NCBI GenBank assembly: GCA_009760855.2
Contig: WPIO01000415.1
Coordinates: 1-52,960, forward strand
Origin: Cristatella mucedo
Taxonomy: Eukaryota > Bryozoa > Phylactolaemata > Cristatellidae
Direction of reading: 5' to 3'
Length of the DNA stretch: 52,960 bases
Shown here: one piece after another, positions 11,040 to 22,939 of the stretch
How positions within the stretch are numbered: the stretch's first letter is position 1
Layout: the number at the start of each line of letters is the position of its first letter
Translations under genes and position numbers: made by a program
Notes under the pieces: generated by a model
What the model saw: only the letters and a program-made list of their open reading frames with translations
Databases searched by the model: none
What the model was told of the DNA's origin: nothing

Positions 11040-13262
11040 ACATTAATTATAATGCATTTGATATACCCCTCTCATAACTCAATCTCCTTCTATGTACTTT
11101 ACATTTGATGCAAAGGAAGCACGATCGAATAGCATGGTAGCCATGATTCACACTCAATAAAGGGGTGACATTCACAGGGTCAGCATGCTAGTGTGGTTAG
11201 TGGGACCATGCACAAGTGTAAGCATGCATAGGCACACTAAGGACACACTCAATGCTGTGATAAATAGATGCATTTTAGTTTCTTTTTAAACGTGTACAAT
11301 TCAGGGAATTTCGCGAGGCAAGTCAGGAGTGAGTTCCAGGCTTTGGAAGCATACGAACTAAAGGCACGGTCTCCAAAGGGTTTAAGGATTTGTTCGAGGT
11401 ATTGCTATGCAGTTAGATTCTGAAAAGCAGGTGGTTCGATGCCTAACATGGGAGGGTAGAAGATTGTATAGGTAGGCTGGAGCTAAAGAATGAAGGGACC
11501 TGAAAGTGAGTGACAAAACCTTGAAGTCGATGCATTGCTTGACTGGGAGCCAGTGCAGGTCGGCAAGAAGTAGTGTGATGAGGCAACTGCACTTCTCACG
11601 ACAGACAAGCCTAGCTGCAGAGTTTTGCACCAGCTGTAAGCGCCGGATTGCACAGGCCGGTAGATCAGCAAGCAGCGAAGTCTATATGTAGTGTCACAAT
11701 GCATGGACCAACTTAGATGTGGCATCACTTCCCTAAAAACGCCCGAATTTTACCATGTTATGTAGCTGAAAGTAGGCAAACTTGACTGTGGAGCTGATGT
11801 GGTCGTCTAATGAAAGGTGACTTTTGAAAAGGACACCTAAATGTCGTGTGCATTCAACAGGAGATATGCTGGCAAAGCTAATTTCGAGCGTTAGCCTTTC
11901 CAATTTCTGAATCACACTCGGTTTGCCCATAACTAGTAAGTTGGTTTTATCCCTATTCAACTCAAGAAAGTTTGCTGCTATCCATGTAATGATGTCATCA
12001 ATACAAGCAGCAATGATGTTGATATAATTCGACGTGCTGGGGGCAGGAGGGGATAAAAGCAAAGATACAACTGAGTGCTATCTGCATAGAAGTAAGAGCC
12101 TAGATTGTGCTGGGCAATCACTTCGGCAAGAGGGAGAGTATAAACCGTGAAAAGAATGGGATCAAGCACGGAACCCTGAAGTAACCCAAATTTCAGAGGT
12201 ATCTCGAACGATCTTTGTCCATTTGCATCAATACTCTGGAGTCTACCACGGAGATAGGACTTGAACCGTTGCAATGTCGTGAATGCGCAGGCGATGAAGA
12301 TGAGAAGATGAGAGGAGCTCCAGAACTTAGGGATTGAGAGTATCAAAAGCTGCCGAAAGATCGATCAAAACAAGCAGAGATACCCTACCCATGTCGGCAC
12401 TGGTACGTCGGTCGTTATACACCCAAAGCAATCCTGACTCTGCGGAGTGATTTAACTCGAAAACAAGACTGGAACTTACTAGCAAGGTTTGAAGTTTCCA
12501 TAAATGAGTTCAGCTGGTCTGCCACGACTCGTATCAATGTTTTTGAGAGGAACGGTAGAAGGGAGACTGGGTGGAAGTTGCCCAAATTCTCTTGATCTAG
12601 TGTGGTTTTATTGAGTAGTAGCCTGACTACAGCCTTTACAAAGGTGCTTGGACAAGACCTGAGGCTAACGACATACTTTTTTATGTTAGCTATGCATGGT
12701 AGCAGCAGATTAATGCATCATATAAGCAGGATAGAAGAAATCCGGTCCAGATTACAATTTGACTTCTGTGATTGGGATATGAACTTCAGGACGAGGTCAT
12801 TTGTGACCACCTTGAAATTAGACATTGAGGTGCTGATTGGATCACTTATAAGGATCTAGCCTGCAAACGATTAATGAGACGGTTAATCATCGACGTCAGC
12901 ATTTTTGCATTGTGCACCTGTGATTCAACAACATTTTTTAGAAGCGAGATTTGACCTTTGCTAGGATCGATTGGTACGATCTACAGTAGTCCTGTCTAGT
13001 ATGCCTGTCAATGGACTGACAGTCCTGATCTTTTGTATGCTTTTTCAAGCTTGGGCTTAGTAGACCTAGCTAGTTTAATATCGGTGCTAAAACACCGCAG
13101 GTTGTCCGGGCGAGAGTGCACAGTGTGCTTAGTCATAGGTACAAATTCAACGAGCATGTCGGCTAGTATCGTGTTGTTGCAATCGACCAATGATGAAAGT
13201 TGGAAGGTGGATTGAGTAGCAGAGGCAAAGCAGATATTCTCGCACGGCAGCACCAATGTCAA
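11040..13262 (-). pseudogene. LINE family A ORF2 pseudogene: linker, reverse transcriptase, C-terminus and 3' tail (best copy)
   Basis: This is the longest LINE in the window, read right to left. From 13,262 it shows the linker between endonuclease and RT (STFQLSSLVDCNNTILADML, then KLEKAYKRSGLSVH). A second linker block around 12,700-12,830 includes SNCNLDRISS. The RT domain follows: LGNFHPVSLLPFLSK, ALGVYNDRRTSADMG, VLIDLSAAFDTLN (near 12,340), FKSYLRG, LLQGSVLDPILFTVYTLPLA and the active-site box as FYADS instead of the expected FYADD. After that come ELNRDKTNLLVMGKPS, RHLGVLFKSHLSLDDHI and QNSAARLVCR. The 3' tail with the hairpin lies at 11,043-11,110. The endonuclease is missing (5' truncation), and stops and frameshifts are scattered. 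The loss of the second catalytic Asp and these breaks mean it is inactive. Clade is Jockey/CR1/L2-like by motif order. Confidence 0.88.
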
Positions 13263-13278
13263 GGGTCTTGACGTTGAT

Positions 13279-15595
13279 ATGTCAGCTACGAAATGTATGT
13301 GATAATCCTTGAGACCAGGGTAAGGTGCTTGCTCTAAACGAGCCAGGTCGTAACTTCGAGTCCTGCATTAGGCAATCCTTTATTTCCCCACTGCAAGCTT
13401 CAGTGATAGCTACTAAGACTAATATGGCATTCCCTTATGAGGAAGTAGTAAAATCAGCCCACATTTATATTTTGCAATAACAATGGATGACTAATTTAAT
13501 ACTCTACAGCAGAACCACATTGAAAGTGCAAAGTGGGAGTTACTGTTTTGATATTTGTTCATTGGATGGGAGGATGTGACTCAGTCATGAAAACTGACAA
13601 GCCAATAGCATTGGGGCCAACAGCATCTAGCCTTGTCTGCTCTCCTTTTGTCAGCCATCTTCTCATTTCGTCTTGATGACTGCTTCAGTTTGAATCTCAC
13701 AACCCAGCTCAAATATAGGGCCTAGTAAATGGCATTGGCGCACAGAGCAAACAGCTTGACTTGTTGGGAATGTATTCTTTGCGATGACAGCAAGCAGCAC
13801 GTGCAGCAGCTGCAGCTTGCCAGGTTGCTGCTAGAGTCAGATACGGCAGGTCGTAAACTGCAAGCCTAGCACTAGGCGGTTCTTCTAAGGAGAATGCACG
13901 AGTTATATCGATGAATCATTTGCAACAGCCTAGAGGTCTTTCACTCAGAAGGCAAGCATAGATAGTCTGTCCCAACAAGGGTGCAGCAAAGATGGGGGCC
14001 TTCAGGCACCTTACACTCTCCTAGCAGGACCGACATTTATATCTACACTCTGGCATCATTTCCAAAGTAAGAGTAGCACGATCCCAGTGACAAGGTAAAC
14101 AACGTAGCTGGCTTCAGCAGAAACGTATATTATCCAGCCGTTGGCAGTGCACCAGCACACAACCACTCTGCTGTTACCTGACCATGTGTCACACCCTTAT
14201 CCCGTGAGTCTCTGCCTCTACTTTCCTGAAACAGTCGAGCCCCTAGTAGGGGCCTGTACCAAAGCTACAATAAGAACTAATCGGATTTAATAATAGCAAT
14301 ACGTCGCTCGTCGAGGGCCAAAACTTAACCAAATCTCTATCACGGCGCTTTGCAACTCGTGGCAAGAGGCTCAATAACCAAAGGTTTCATGTTGTCGAAA
14401 AGCAGCATTCTTGTCTAAGTAAGCAAAACACAATTGTCATAATTAGACAAGCAACAACAAAAGCAAAAGTAGCAAGAAGACACTCAGGGCAAAGGGTTGG
14501 TAGGACCTCAGGTTAGTAACATGCACTCAGTCGTGCTCATTACCTATATCAGAGCTTCAATGGCTGCCTATCAACATGAATTGACTTCAAGACGCTCTCT
14601 ATCTATCCTACAGGTCACTTTACGCTCATGCATCAGCACCTATCAGACCTACGTGCTTCTCCACTCACGTGCTCTCTCGAACCACTTGCTTCTCTGCACG
14701 TGGTCATTTAATAGTCGCACGTGCACACTATGTTGAAATCTTTTGATGATTGAGCCTTCAGCTTGCATTAGCCAAGAATTTGGGAATGCAAGCTGAAGTT
14801 CGCTGCTGGCAGTGAAGGCGAGCTTCTGCTCGACATCACTGCCTACAACGAACTCGCGTCCATTAAGTCTCAGCTAAAGGCACATCGGCATGCGGTGGGC
14901 TTCTTAGTCTCGGTCTCCCTAACGGAGCTGCTTTTCTTTGTTCCTACTCTACTCTGTGCACGATTTGCTGTGCCACCGATACACAGACGCCCAGATTGGT
15001 GCCCTGATTAAGTGGTCATTTGTACCGAGTGCAGCTGAGAGATCAATGAGAGCAAGCAGGGAGGCCCTCATTCTGTATCACACTCTTATCTTCATTCGAA
15101 TGTCTATCTGTATTTACTCGATTTTTTACCGAGTTCAGCAATGAATCCTATTCAAAGTTTACGAGGGGAACTACCCGGGACAGAGTCTAGATAATTCATT
15201 GCCTCAGACAAGTAGATCAAGATATGGAGTGCCAGTGAGATATGGCAAAGTTCTAAAGCTAACCCACGAGGCCAAATTCAGCCTCACCATGCCCTAAGGT
15301 ACCCTTTTCGACAATAAATTAACTACTACATTCCTATTTGTGGAACGTCGCCAACATTCTAGGCTAGTGATAGGCATTCAAGGTTTACTGTGATATGATA
15401 GCCGAGCCTATTACAAGGATCGCTGATTTTTTAACTACCAATTATTTTCACAAAGCCATGTAAAGCAGGTCCAACTGACCAGCTGCAGAACGTTGCATCG
15501 ACTTCAAGCGTCTCATTCAATGCAAATCTGAGCTTACTGAGTTAAAAAAGTCAATTAAGGATGTCACACAAACTCGTGGACTCGGTTGACTTCAG
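13279..15595. repeat. Composite repeat R, copy R3
   Basis: Full-length counterpart of R1, with the extra 14,480-14,779 part shared with R2 and about 190 further bases (14,780-14,970) seen only here. It has the same tRNA-like head (TTCGAGTCCTGCATTAGG near 13,356). The decayed minus-strand RT motif LISQLHSVQ lies near 15,030, and the family B scrap is at 15,240-15,350. R1 and R3 are each followed immediately by a minus-strand LINE family A fragment, but at different positions of the LINE. Confidence 0.72.
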
Positions 15596-15795
15596 AACTA
15601 AATGCCCGAAATCCAAAGGATTTGAGGTTTGTACGGGGTATTTGTAGGCTGTTTGATTCCGAAAACCGAGTGGTACGATACTTGGCCTTATGGGGGAGTA
15701 TATTAGTAATAAAAATTTTCTTATAACACTCAGAGATAATTCAATTTCTTTCTATAAACTTTACATTTGAAATCAAAGCGAAAACCTCCTTCTAT
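15596..15795 (-). mobile_element. LINE family A 3' fragment
   Basis: The minus strand matches the C-terminal region at 46,540-46,630 (the block containing TTTGAGGTTTGTACG and GTGGTACGATACTTGG). After a gap it continues into the tail containing AATTCAATTTCTTTCTATAA at 15,735. The tail hairpin is degenerate. Confidence 0.65.
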
Positions 15796-15824
15796 CGAGC
15801 AATAATGAGAAACAACCAACAAAA

Positions 15825-16385
15825 TGTGTATTGTATCTCCGTCTGTAACTCCACAAAGTCATAAAGAGCATGTGGGTGTTAAGCAGGAGAATTTTGTATA
15901 GCCCACTCACAGCCTAAGCGGCTTTCTTTACGCGTTCGGTAGCCAACAGACTTTGTCTCACGCTACAAAGAAAAAGTGGGAAGCATAGCAGAGACAGGAG
16001 AGCAGTTGAGGTAGCGAGTAACATAGAAGTAGCAGTTCAGAACCGCTGAAAAGGATGAGCCATCATCGGCAGTAGGAGAGTAGTTGTCGTTGCGTAAGAA
16101 TTGTGGAAGCGAGTTCCACATTATAGGACATGCAGAGCTAAAGCTTGTGTCACCAACGGTCTTTAAGCGGAGGAATGGGAGAGCTAATGTATTGTCCACA
16201 CAAGACCTGAGGGCGTGAACAGGCTTAAACTGATGCAGCAGTTCAGCTAGGTACGAAGGAACCAAGCCGTGGCGGGCCTTATGGGTCAGTGTAAGAACTT
16301 CGCTATGAATCCCTTGCTCAACCGGCAACCATATCAACGTGTACCGCATAAGATGTGAGCCAGTGGGTGAGTAATCGTTACTCAT
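15825..16385 (-). pseudogene. LINE family B ORF2 C-terminal fragment and 3' UTR
   Basis: An open minus-strand frame of about 140 codons reads WLPVEQGIHSEVLTLTHKAR, GLVPSYLAELLHQFKPV, RSCVDNTLALPFLRLKTVGD and MWNSLPQFLRNDNYSPTAD. This is the standard post-RT domain of this LINE family. The 3' UTR continues to about 15,825 with the TCTGTAACTCCACAAAG block. The RT domain itself is missing. The ATG at 16,385 is not a real start. Confidence 0.8.
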
Positions 16386-17170
16386 TAGTAAACATCGCCA
16401 ACTTCACGCATCCTTTTCATTTTTATGGTTTTATTGCGTCAGCCCAGCTTAAAATTAGTGCCGTCTTAAAATAAAAAAAAAACAGAAAAGGAAATTTTTC
16501 AATTCGATTACGTTGCTGAATTATGTACTCTCGCTGTTCAAAATTGAGCATTGAATTGTGCATTTTATTAAGAAATGAATATGAGAAGGCTCTGGAGCTA
16601 GATATTTAATATAATTTTTTTCACTATTCAATTGCATTTCTCTTTGCAGCCAAAATAAAACACCCAGAAAGAGAATGAGTTCTCTGAGGGCGCTTTAGCA
16701 AGTGCATTATTATTATTAATATTATGTTTAATTATGGATATCAGCGCTGCGAATGATGTCTCTCAGTAGCAAGGATATAACACAAAGAGCCTGACGAGAA
16801 CAGTCTTAACGACTGTCTTCATGCCGACGGACATCGCGGATGCACCTTCGTGCAGCCGAGATTGACTTGCATGCGAGGTCTTAATTTTCAATATGCCTTT
16901 CCCGCGATGTTCCGCACTTAGACACCAGTAATTTTTCAGATATACAATGCTTTTTCCATTCAGTTGAACCCTGAGACGATGAATTGGTATAAAGTTAATG
17001 AGCACGAGGAGTTTCTCGAGGGATATTTCACGGTTTAATTCGCTCAACTCGTTAACTCATCGATTTTAAGATTTGGTCACTTAACTGCTTGGTTCTTCAA
17101 TTGTTTTTTTTCTGACAGACCTATCCGAAATACTTTTCAATTTGGCTGGGCACATGCTCATCTGACTTTG
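16386..17170. other. Mostly unassigned, with a LINE family A tail at 16,645-16,725
   Basis: The tail is recognisable as AGAAAGAGAATGAGTTCTCT followed by GAGGGCGCTTTA and ATTATTATTAAT, plus strand. A minus-strand 94-codon frame at 16,763-17,047 has no recognised domain. Confidence 0.5.
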
Positions 17171-17174
17171 GTGC

Positions 17175-17330
17175 GTTTTTAGTAAGTTTGTATTTATTGT
17201 CAAGTCAGGGGATGTCGTGACTTCAGTTGAAAGCGAGTTCCAGGCTTCGGGAACGTAATCACGAAAAAGACGGTCTTCGAATATTTAAGGCCCGTTCAAG
17301 GCATTGCTAAGCGATGCGTTCCTCGCAGAA
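17175..17330 (-). mobile_element. LINE family A fragment
   Basis: The minus strand matches 46,470-46,600 (GTTCCAGGCTTCGGGAACG block and the CGGTCTTCGAA block). It is a short, degenerate piece of the C-terminal region. Confidence 0.55.
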
Positions 17331-17692
17331 TTTTCTGGGTCCTTGTAATATAAGGAAATAAATTAGAATAAATACTAGATGATTTAACAGCCTCTTTCGT
17401 AAAGCGAAAGAAAAGCCTTTACGGCTATCACCACCGCTCCCAGTGGCGATAAAGAGTCGCCCGCCGCAGGAATATGTCCTTTGTATACTTACGATGCTGT
17501 GTACGCAAATGCGACTGGTCCTGGTCTGTTGACAATAATGCTGTGCCGAAGCGAGACATGGGGGCATATTTCCTTAGGCCCTGGATCAGGGGGCAGCGCC
17601 AAAACCATAATGGTTGCCTGTTACTGGCTCGGGCGGGGGGGGGGGTGGTGTATCTGAGTAGTTCGCCACCCGGTTCACAATATCTTAGGAAC
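17331..17692. other. Unassigned stretch with a G run
   Basis: No gene recognised. It includes a run of about a dozen G residues near 17,635-17,646. Confidence 0.4.
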
Positions 17693-18604
17693 GCTGTTGC
17701 TTTAGTTGCCTTGTTGTTCGGCTTAGGATGGTTTAGCGCTCTCCAGTTTGAGCTACTGCATTGAATAGCCGCTGTTGGCCGAGCCTTAAATTATAGCCTC
17801 TGATTTCTACTGACGCTATAATTGCTTCTTACAAATCATTAATTATTATCAATTATCTCTTCTTATTAATTATTAACTTCCTGGAAAAAGATAGCCTAAA
17901 AAAAACTCTGCAGCTGATCGCACCCGCTTTACGCTAGAATGTGAAGGGCGAATTTACCGCGGCTGATGCGAGTGAATAGCCACTCAGCTGGGCGTGTGAA
18001 GCAGTAGAGGCTAACCTAAGCGGTTTCACCATAGGTGCTGTTTTGTTCTATTTAATCTGACACAGCGTTGTTTAGGCTGTACGCAACTATCTACGATATC
18101 TACGTCGGCATCCAGCTCTACCATGCCAAGAGGACTAAACGTTTGTCAAGCTGCGTTTCATAGCAGACTTTCCCGCACGCCGAGGCCGACCATCCTCCGA
18201 GCTACGGCGTCTACCCGCAACAGATTAAAGAATAATTGATGGCCGATTTAGTCCCGCCCACAACTCTGGCTCAAATGCCTGACAGAATACGCCATTCCCC
18301 GAGAAGCTGCACGGCAAACGCTCGCAGAAATTTAGCTCCGCCGTCAAATTCATCATTGTAGGTGAGCAGGGTTGAACATGAGCAGAAATATGTTGGAGCC
18401 AATCCAATTTTGCAGAAAAGTGCCGTGCCGGGCAGTGCCTTCACAGCAGTAGTGGCTGTTGCCAACAGCTTGCAAAGGGGGAAAAAAGTAGTGCCAACTG
18501 GCCTGCAACCTGAAAAAAGTAGTGCCGACTTAATCCTGAAAAAGTAGTGCCAACTGAATCGACAAGCCAGCAGAGGCAAGACAAGAGGAGGCAACAGTGC
18601 CACA

Positions 18605-18775
18605 GGTCTCCCGACTCAGCTATGCTTCTCAGCCTTCCTTGATTTTTGTTTCGTAATACGAAGTCTGTTGGCTACTGAATACGTACTGAATGCTGCTTAG
18701 GTTGGGAGTGTGCTACACAAAACTCTCCTGTTGATCAATCACAGTCTTTGTGGAACTACAGACCAAGATACTTAA
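18605..18775 (+). mobile_element. LINE family B 3' end (inside block D copy 1)
   Basis: In plus orientation it matches the 3' UTR of the minus-strand family B copies (CAGCTATGCTTCTC, AGTCTGTTGGCTACTG, ACACAAAACTCTCCTG). The pentamer terminus is absent and unrelated sequence follows. Confidence 0.65.
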
Positions 18776-19074
18776 AGAGTGGTCTTCGTGGTTATCGCAT
18801 AGTGAACATGCATTCAGCAGAGCAGCTGCTGCAACACTCACCAGGATGGTTATAGGTTCGATTACCGCTAAATATAGTGACTCACTGCAGCGATCGATTG
18901 TGAGTGAGCTGGACGGCCCGAGAAGACGCTGAATGTTTACTATAGCCGAACTTAATTCATGAGGTAGGAATACCCAATTTAAGAATCCTCAAAGAAGCAC
19001 CCAAGAAGTCACATAAAAAAGACCAGTGAAATATATAGGTATATAAATATATATAATACATATATAGCACTACC

Positions 19075-19945
19075 TCTGCCAGCATTTGTCCGAGTGAATC
19101 AGCTCGAAATCTAGGTCTCATGCTCCAAAGTGACCTCTCGTTAGACGACCGCATCAAACTCCACAACAAAGTCTGTACTTTCAGCTACATAACATTGCTA
19201 AAAATCGGGCTCGTTTAGATTGAGATACCGCAGCTAAGTCGGTCGATCCATTTGTGACATCCTGCCTTGACTTCTGTAACTCACTGCTTGCTGGCCTACC
19301 GGCATGTGCAATTAAGGGCTTTCAGCTGGTGCAAAACTCTGCAGCTAGACTGGTCTGTCGTGAGCATTTCAATTTCCACATCACACCACTTCTTGCCGAC
19401 CTGCACACCTACCAGTCAAGCAACAGATCGATTTCAAGGTTTTGCCACTAACTTTTAGGTCTCTTCATTCTTAGGCTCCAGCCTAACTATCACATCTACT
19501 TCCCCACCAGGCTAAGCATCGTACCACCCACTTTTCGGAATCAAGCTGTTTACCAGTACCTCGTTCAAACCTCAAATCCTTTGGAGATCGCTCATTTAGT
19601 TCGTATGCTTCCAAAGCCTGGAACTCACTGCCTACTTGTATCAGAACATCCCCTGACTTGACCACATTTAAAAAGAACACTCCTATTTAGGACTGCATTT
19701 AGTGGGTCCCTGTGATTCGTCTTTTTATGTGATTATGCTTGCTGACACTGTAGCACGCTGCCTCTACCCACACTTGCATGCTGACCTATGCATGTCACTG
19801 CTAATCATGCCATTCGTTTATCAAGCATGATATCACTCACCATTTGATTGTGTTTCATTTGCAGCAAATGTAAAGCACCTAGAAAGATTTGAGTTCTCTC
19901 GCGGTGCTTTATCAAGTGTAAAATTTGTATCATACCTACCGTATG
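19075..19945 (+). pseudogene. LINE family A ORF2 C-terminal fragment and 3' tail (block D copy 1)
   Basis: Plus-strand frames give SARNLG-type sequence near 19,100, then CLDFCNSLLAGLPACAIKGF, QLVQNSAARLVCREH and ITPLLADLH, followed by the RMLPKPGT block and a 3' tail at 19,865-19,925. It is truncated just after the RT active site region and broken by frameshifts, including a jump between overlapping frames at 19,254-19,458. Confidence 0.8.
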
Positions 19946-20619
19946 TAATAGTAAGATCACCAAGAGCCAGTGCAAAGATGTAGCAGCAGCCGGCTGCCTA
20001 CGAGAGCAGCTGCCAACTGCACAGTTGGCCCAGAAACTGCATGCTTATGTTAATACCTTCGTGCAACATACAATCAATTACTTGTATAGTCATTCACAGA
20101 GTTAAAAAGCCGGCATCATGTCGATACGGAAAAATTTCAGCTGTATTGACTTGTTTCACATGGTTTAATAGACGCAACTGATTCACTGAGTGCCACTTTA
20201 ACTTGGAATTAAATAGGGGAGAGAGACCAGTGTGCAGACATTGCAATGCATACTTTACACTGAATTGACATTCACTGCGACAGGCATCATAAAAAATATA
20301 CAAGGCTGATTGGCTGGTGATACTTTGGGTGTTCAGGTATCTTGAGTCCTGCAGCAGGCAATCCCTTTGAGCCCTTTGCAAGCAGTGATGGTGGTCTTAA
20401 GGCTCTTCTGCTGCTATATAAATGAGGCGGTATCAGCATCAGCTGACCGGTGCTTTCAGCTCAGCCGGCTTTGCTTCTGCTCTCGTGTAGCCTTCGGCAA
20501 GCGACTAGAGCAGCTCGCAGTGGCCACTCAATCGCATTCAAGTGGCCATGATGACATCCGCCGGTCATCCACTGCTGGGGAGCACGAAATGAAGGAGTAC
20601 GATGCTAGCAGCACGTACG

Positions 20620-20770
20620 GCAGCATGAGCATCATGAGCAGCTGGACACCAGTGAGACGGAGTAACAGACATAACGACGTCACTACAGCGTGAGTGTCAG
20701 CATGCTGAGCTGCTGGATACCAGCGAGACAAAGCAACAGACATGACGACCATGTCAGTGAGGTGCAGTCA
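20620..20770. repeat. Minisatellite, about 70-75 bp unit, two units
   Basis: Units share GAGCTGCTGGA, ACCAGCGAGAC and AACAGACATGACGACCATGT. The equivalent locus in block D copy 2 (29,030-29,240) has three units. Confidence 0.65.
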
Positions 20771-22114
20771 CTGCAGGACTAACGAGCTGCTGTAGGAGTG
20801 CTTCACTCACGGCTCGGCGTGCTGCTTAGACACAGGGTACTGCTGCCACTGCAGCAGAGGCCGTGGTTCGAGGACAGGCGTATCGAAGTGCTGCAGTCAC
20901 ATCACTGCAGGTTATCTGTGTTCGGTGACCTGTTCGCTGTGACCGAGGGTCCAGGCTATCCGTATTCGCTTGCCTCAGTGGCACCTGTCCCTTCACCCCG
21001 GGGGAGGGGGGCGCTGCACTCGTGACGATGGCCAGCCGCAGGTGTCTGGCTCTTGGATCGTTGAGCTGAGCAAAGTGACTAGATGCTGCTGCAAGCTCTA
21101 GGAGTCAGAGAGCTCGGCCACATCGGCCATCATCACTGCTATCTCGCGTACGACAAAGCTCGGCGAGACGGCAGACAGCTGTACGTGGTGGACAGCTCGA
21201 GCCACAGGGGACACAAGTTGAGCCATGGAAGAAGGCAGCACCGAAAGCGCTGTGCAGCTACGGCAGGACGCCGGGTGCTGCTACACCTAGCCGTGCCAGT
21301 GAGATGACATGGGAAGGGATGGAGAAAGGACAAGGTCATCAATAATCAATCAAGAGGACTGGAAGATTAATGATCTAAGCCCAGTGACAGTCACAGATGA
21401 GAGGATGGTTGAACGGTCTTAGTTCTGCCGAATCGAGGCAGCAGCAGCAACAGCTGAGCGTCCTGGAGCAGGCAGCCGGGATTCGGGTACAGCCAACCAA
21501 CCAATAAGCTACTGAGCAAGTTATACACATTAACCGAACAGTGCTTTCACGTGTATCCCTAAATTCGCACTTCGTTTTTCAGTGTACCTCCTATTTACGA
21601 TACAACTAATAATAATGTATTAGTGTAAGATCGATCACAATTTGTCGATGATGCACGATAACACGGAGTCCTTTGATGCTACTGATCCTTAAACCATGAG
21701 AAGGTCTGCCCTGGCAGGTAATGGGGGGGGGTGAAGGTTCAACAGCTGAGCTGCATTGAGCTGAGCTATCTGTATTAGCAGCAACGTTTACCTAGGAGCA
21801 AAATCTGCTCAGCTGCAGCTGAAACTCTGACCAATTGCTCAAACTCTGACCTCAAATCCTAGGGCAGACTCTGACCTCTAGCTCTGCTCTAACTAACCTA
21901 GAGTGAGGTGACTCGGCCGAGTGACTCTCGAAGCTCACTCACTCGGCTACAACCAAAATCTCTTGTGGTGACCAGAGCCAAAAGTAACGGGGGAGGGGGA
22001 GGAGACCGCTAGGGGGAGGTTAAGATGGAGGGGTGGGGGAGGAAGAAGCAATGGCGGACCAAACACCGACAAGCAAGAATAAGAAAACTTCCAATGGATC
22101 CAATTTATATTATT

Positions 22115-22350
22115 TATCGTCTATCCTTTATCTTTCTCCCATAGTTTAAGTCGATGCCCAGTGGGTGACTTGTTCAATCGTCTATCCTTACCATTCTTGT
22201 TTAGTACAAGTCGATGCCTAAATGGTGACTTGTTTGATCGTCTATCCTTACCATTCTTATTTAGTTCAAGTCAATGCCCAGAGGGTGACTTGTTCGATCA
22301 TCTATCCACTATCGTTCTTGGGAGCTTGTGTCGATGCCCAGAGGGTGACA
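22115..22350. repeat. 60-bp minisatellite, about 3.5 units
   Basis: Units begin with AGTCGATGCCCAG and include GGGTGACTTGTTCGATC, TCTATCCTTACC and ATTCTTGTTTAGT. Because the unit is 60 bases, the plus-strand frame from 22,161 encodes a 20-residue repeat (GDLFDRLSLPFLF core). No start context, splice signal or homology supports that it is translated. Confidence 0.8.
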
Positions 22351-22844
22351 CAGCTCGGGGGTTTGGGGCTTTCGCCATTTAATAAAGTGTTTTTCAAATG
22401 CATGACAAGTATTCTAGAATATCAAGATGAATCAACACTTGGAAGCTTAAGTATAAAGGTAAGTAAGGTAGGTAATGCGGCGCACAGAGGAGGGGGCAAG
22501 TACAGGGTAAAGTTTATATACCAAATTTGAATGAAGTAGTGATCAAATTGACTTATTGGAGCAATGGTTAACGCTCTTGCCTCCAGCCATTACGAGCACG
22601 AGATGGAATAGAGAAGCAGACTTAATACTTTTATTTGTTATATAGACACATAAAGCTAAACAACTCTTAGTAGATATAAAATGAAGGGTATGGACAATAG
22701 GGTCTCGAGAATGACGACAGCCATTAAACAAATCGGACGACGAGAAACGATCAAGCGGAAGCGATATTGTTTATCGAAAGACGATTTGTTTAATTGATGA
22801 CGTCATTCGACCGAGCCCTAGGCTACTAGCCATTCATTTTATAT
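22351..22844. other. Unassigned stretch with a possible tRNA-like start
   Basis: TTGGAGCAATGGTTAACG near 22,556 resembles a tRNA box A region, but no convincing box B follows. No coding region is supported. Confidence 0.35.
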
Positions 22845-22930
22845 CTACTCCGTTAGTTCGCATGCTCCCAAAGCCTGGCACTAACTCACGACTGACGTCA
22901 CAACATCGCCAAACTCGATCTAACGTCCTT
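22845..22930 (+). mobile_element. LINE family A scrap
   Basis: TTCGCATGCTCCCAAAGCC followed by TGGCACTAACTC corresponds to the VRMLPKPG block of the LINE C-terminal region. Only about 85 bases are recognisable. Confidence 0.5.
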
Positions 22931-22939
22931 TTACCGACG

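Larger units (their letters stand above)
17693..22105. repeat. Large duplicated block D, copy 1
   Basis: This block is collinear with 26,112-29,963. The left edge falls at TTAGTTGCCTTGTTG and the right edge near AACTTCCAATGGATCC. Inside are, in order, a unique AT-rich stretch, a family B LINE 3' end (18,605-18,775), a family A LINE (19,075-19,945), a tRNA-like scrap (20,335-20,400), a GC-rich segment with a 70-75 bp minisatellite, and a G-rich end. Copy 1 carries about 670 bases (21,310-21,985) that copy 2 lacks. Mutations appear throughout but the alignment is easy by eye, so the duplication is fairly recent relative to the LINEs it contains. Confidence 0.85.

Noticed and set aside
11040-13262. 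An active LINE
   Set aside because: The active-site box reads FYADS, the endonuclease is missing, and there are stops and frameshifts.
14497-14736. 79-codon plus-strand frame in R3
   Set aside because: In R2 the same sequence has a different pattern of stops, so the frame is not conserved between copies.
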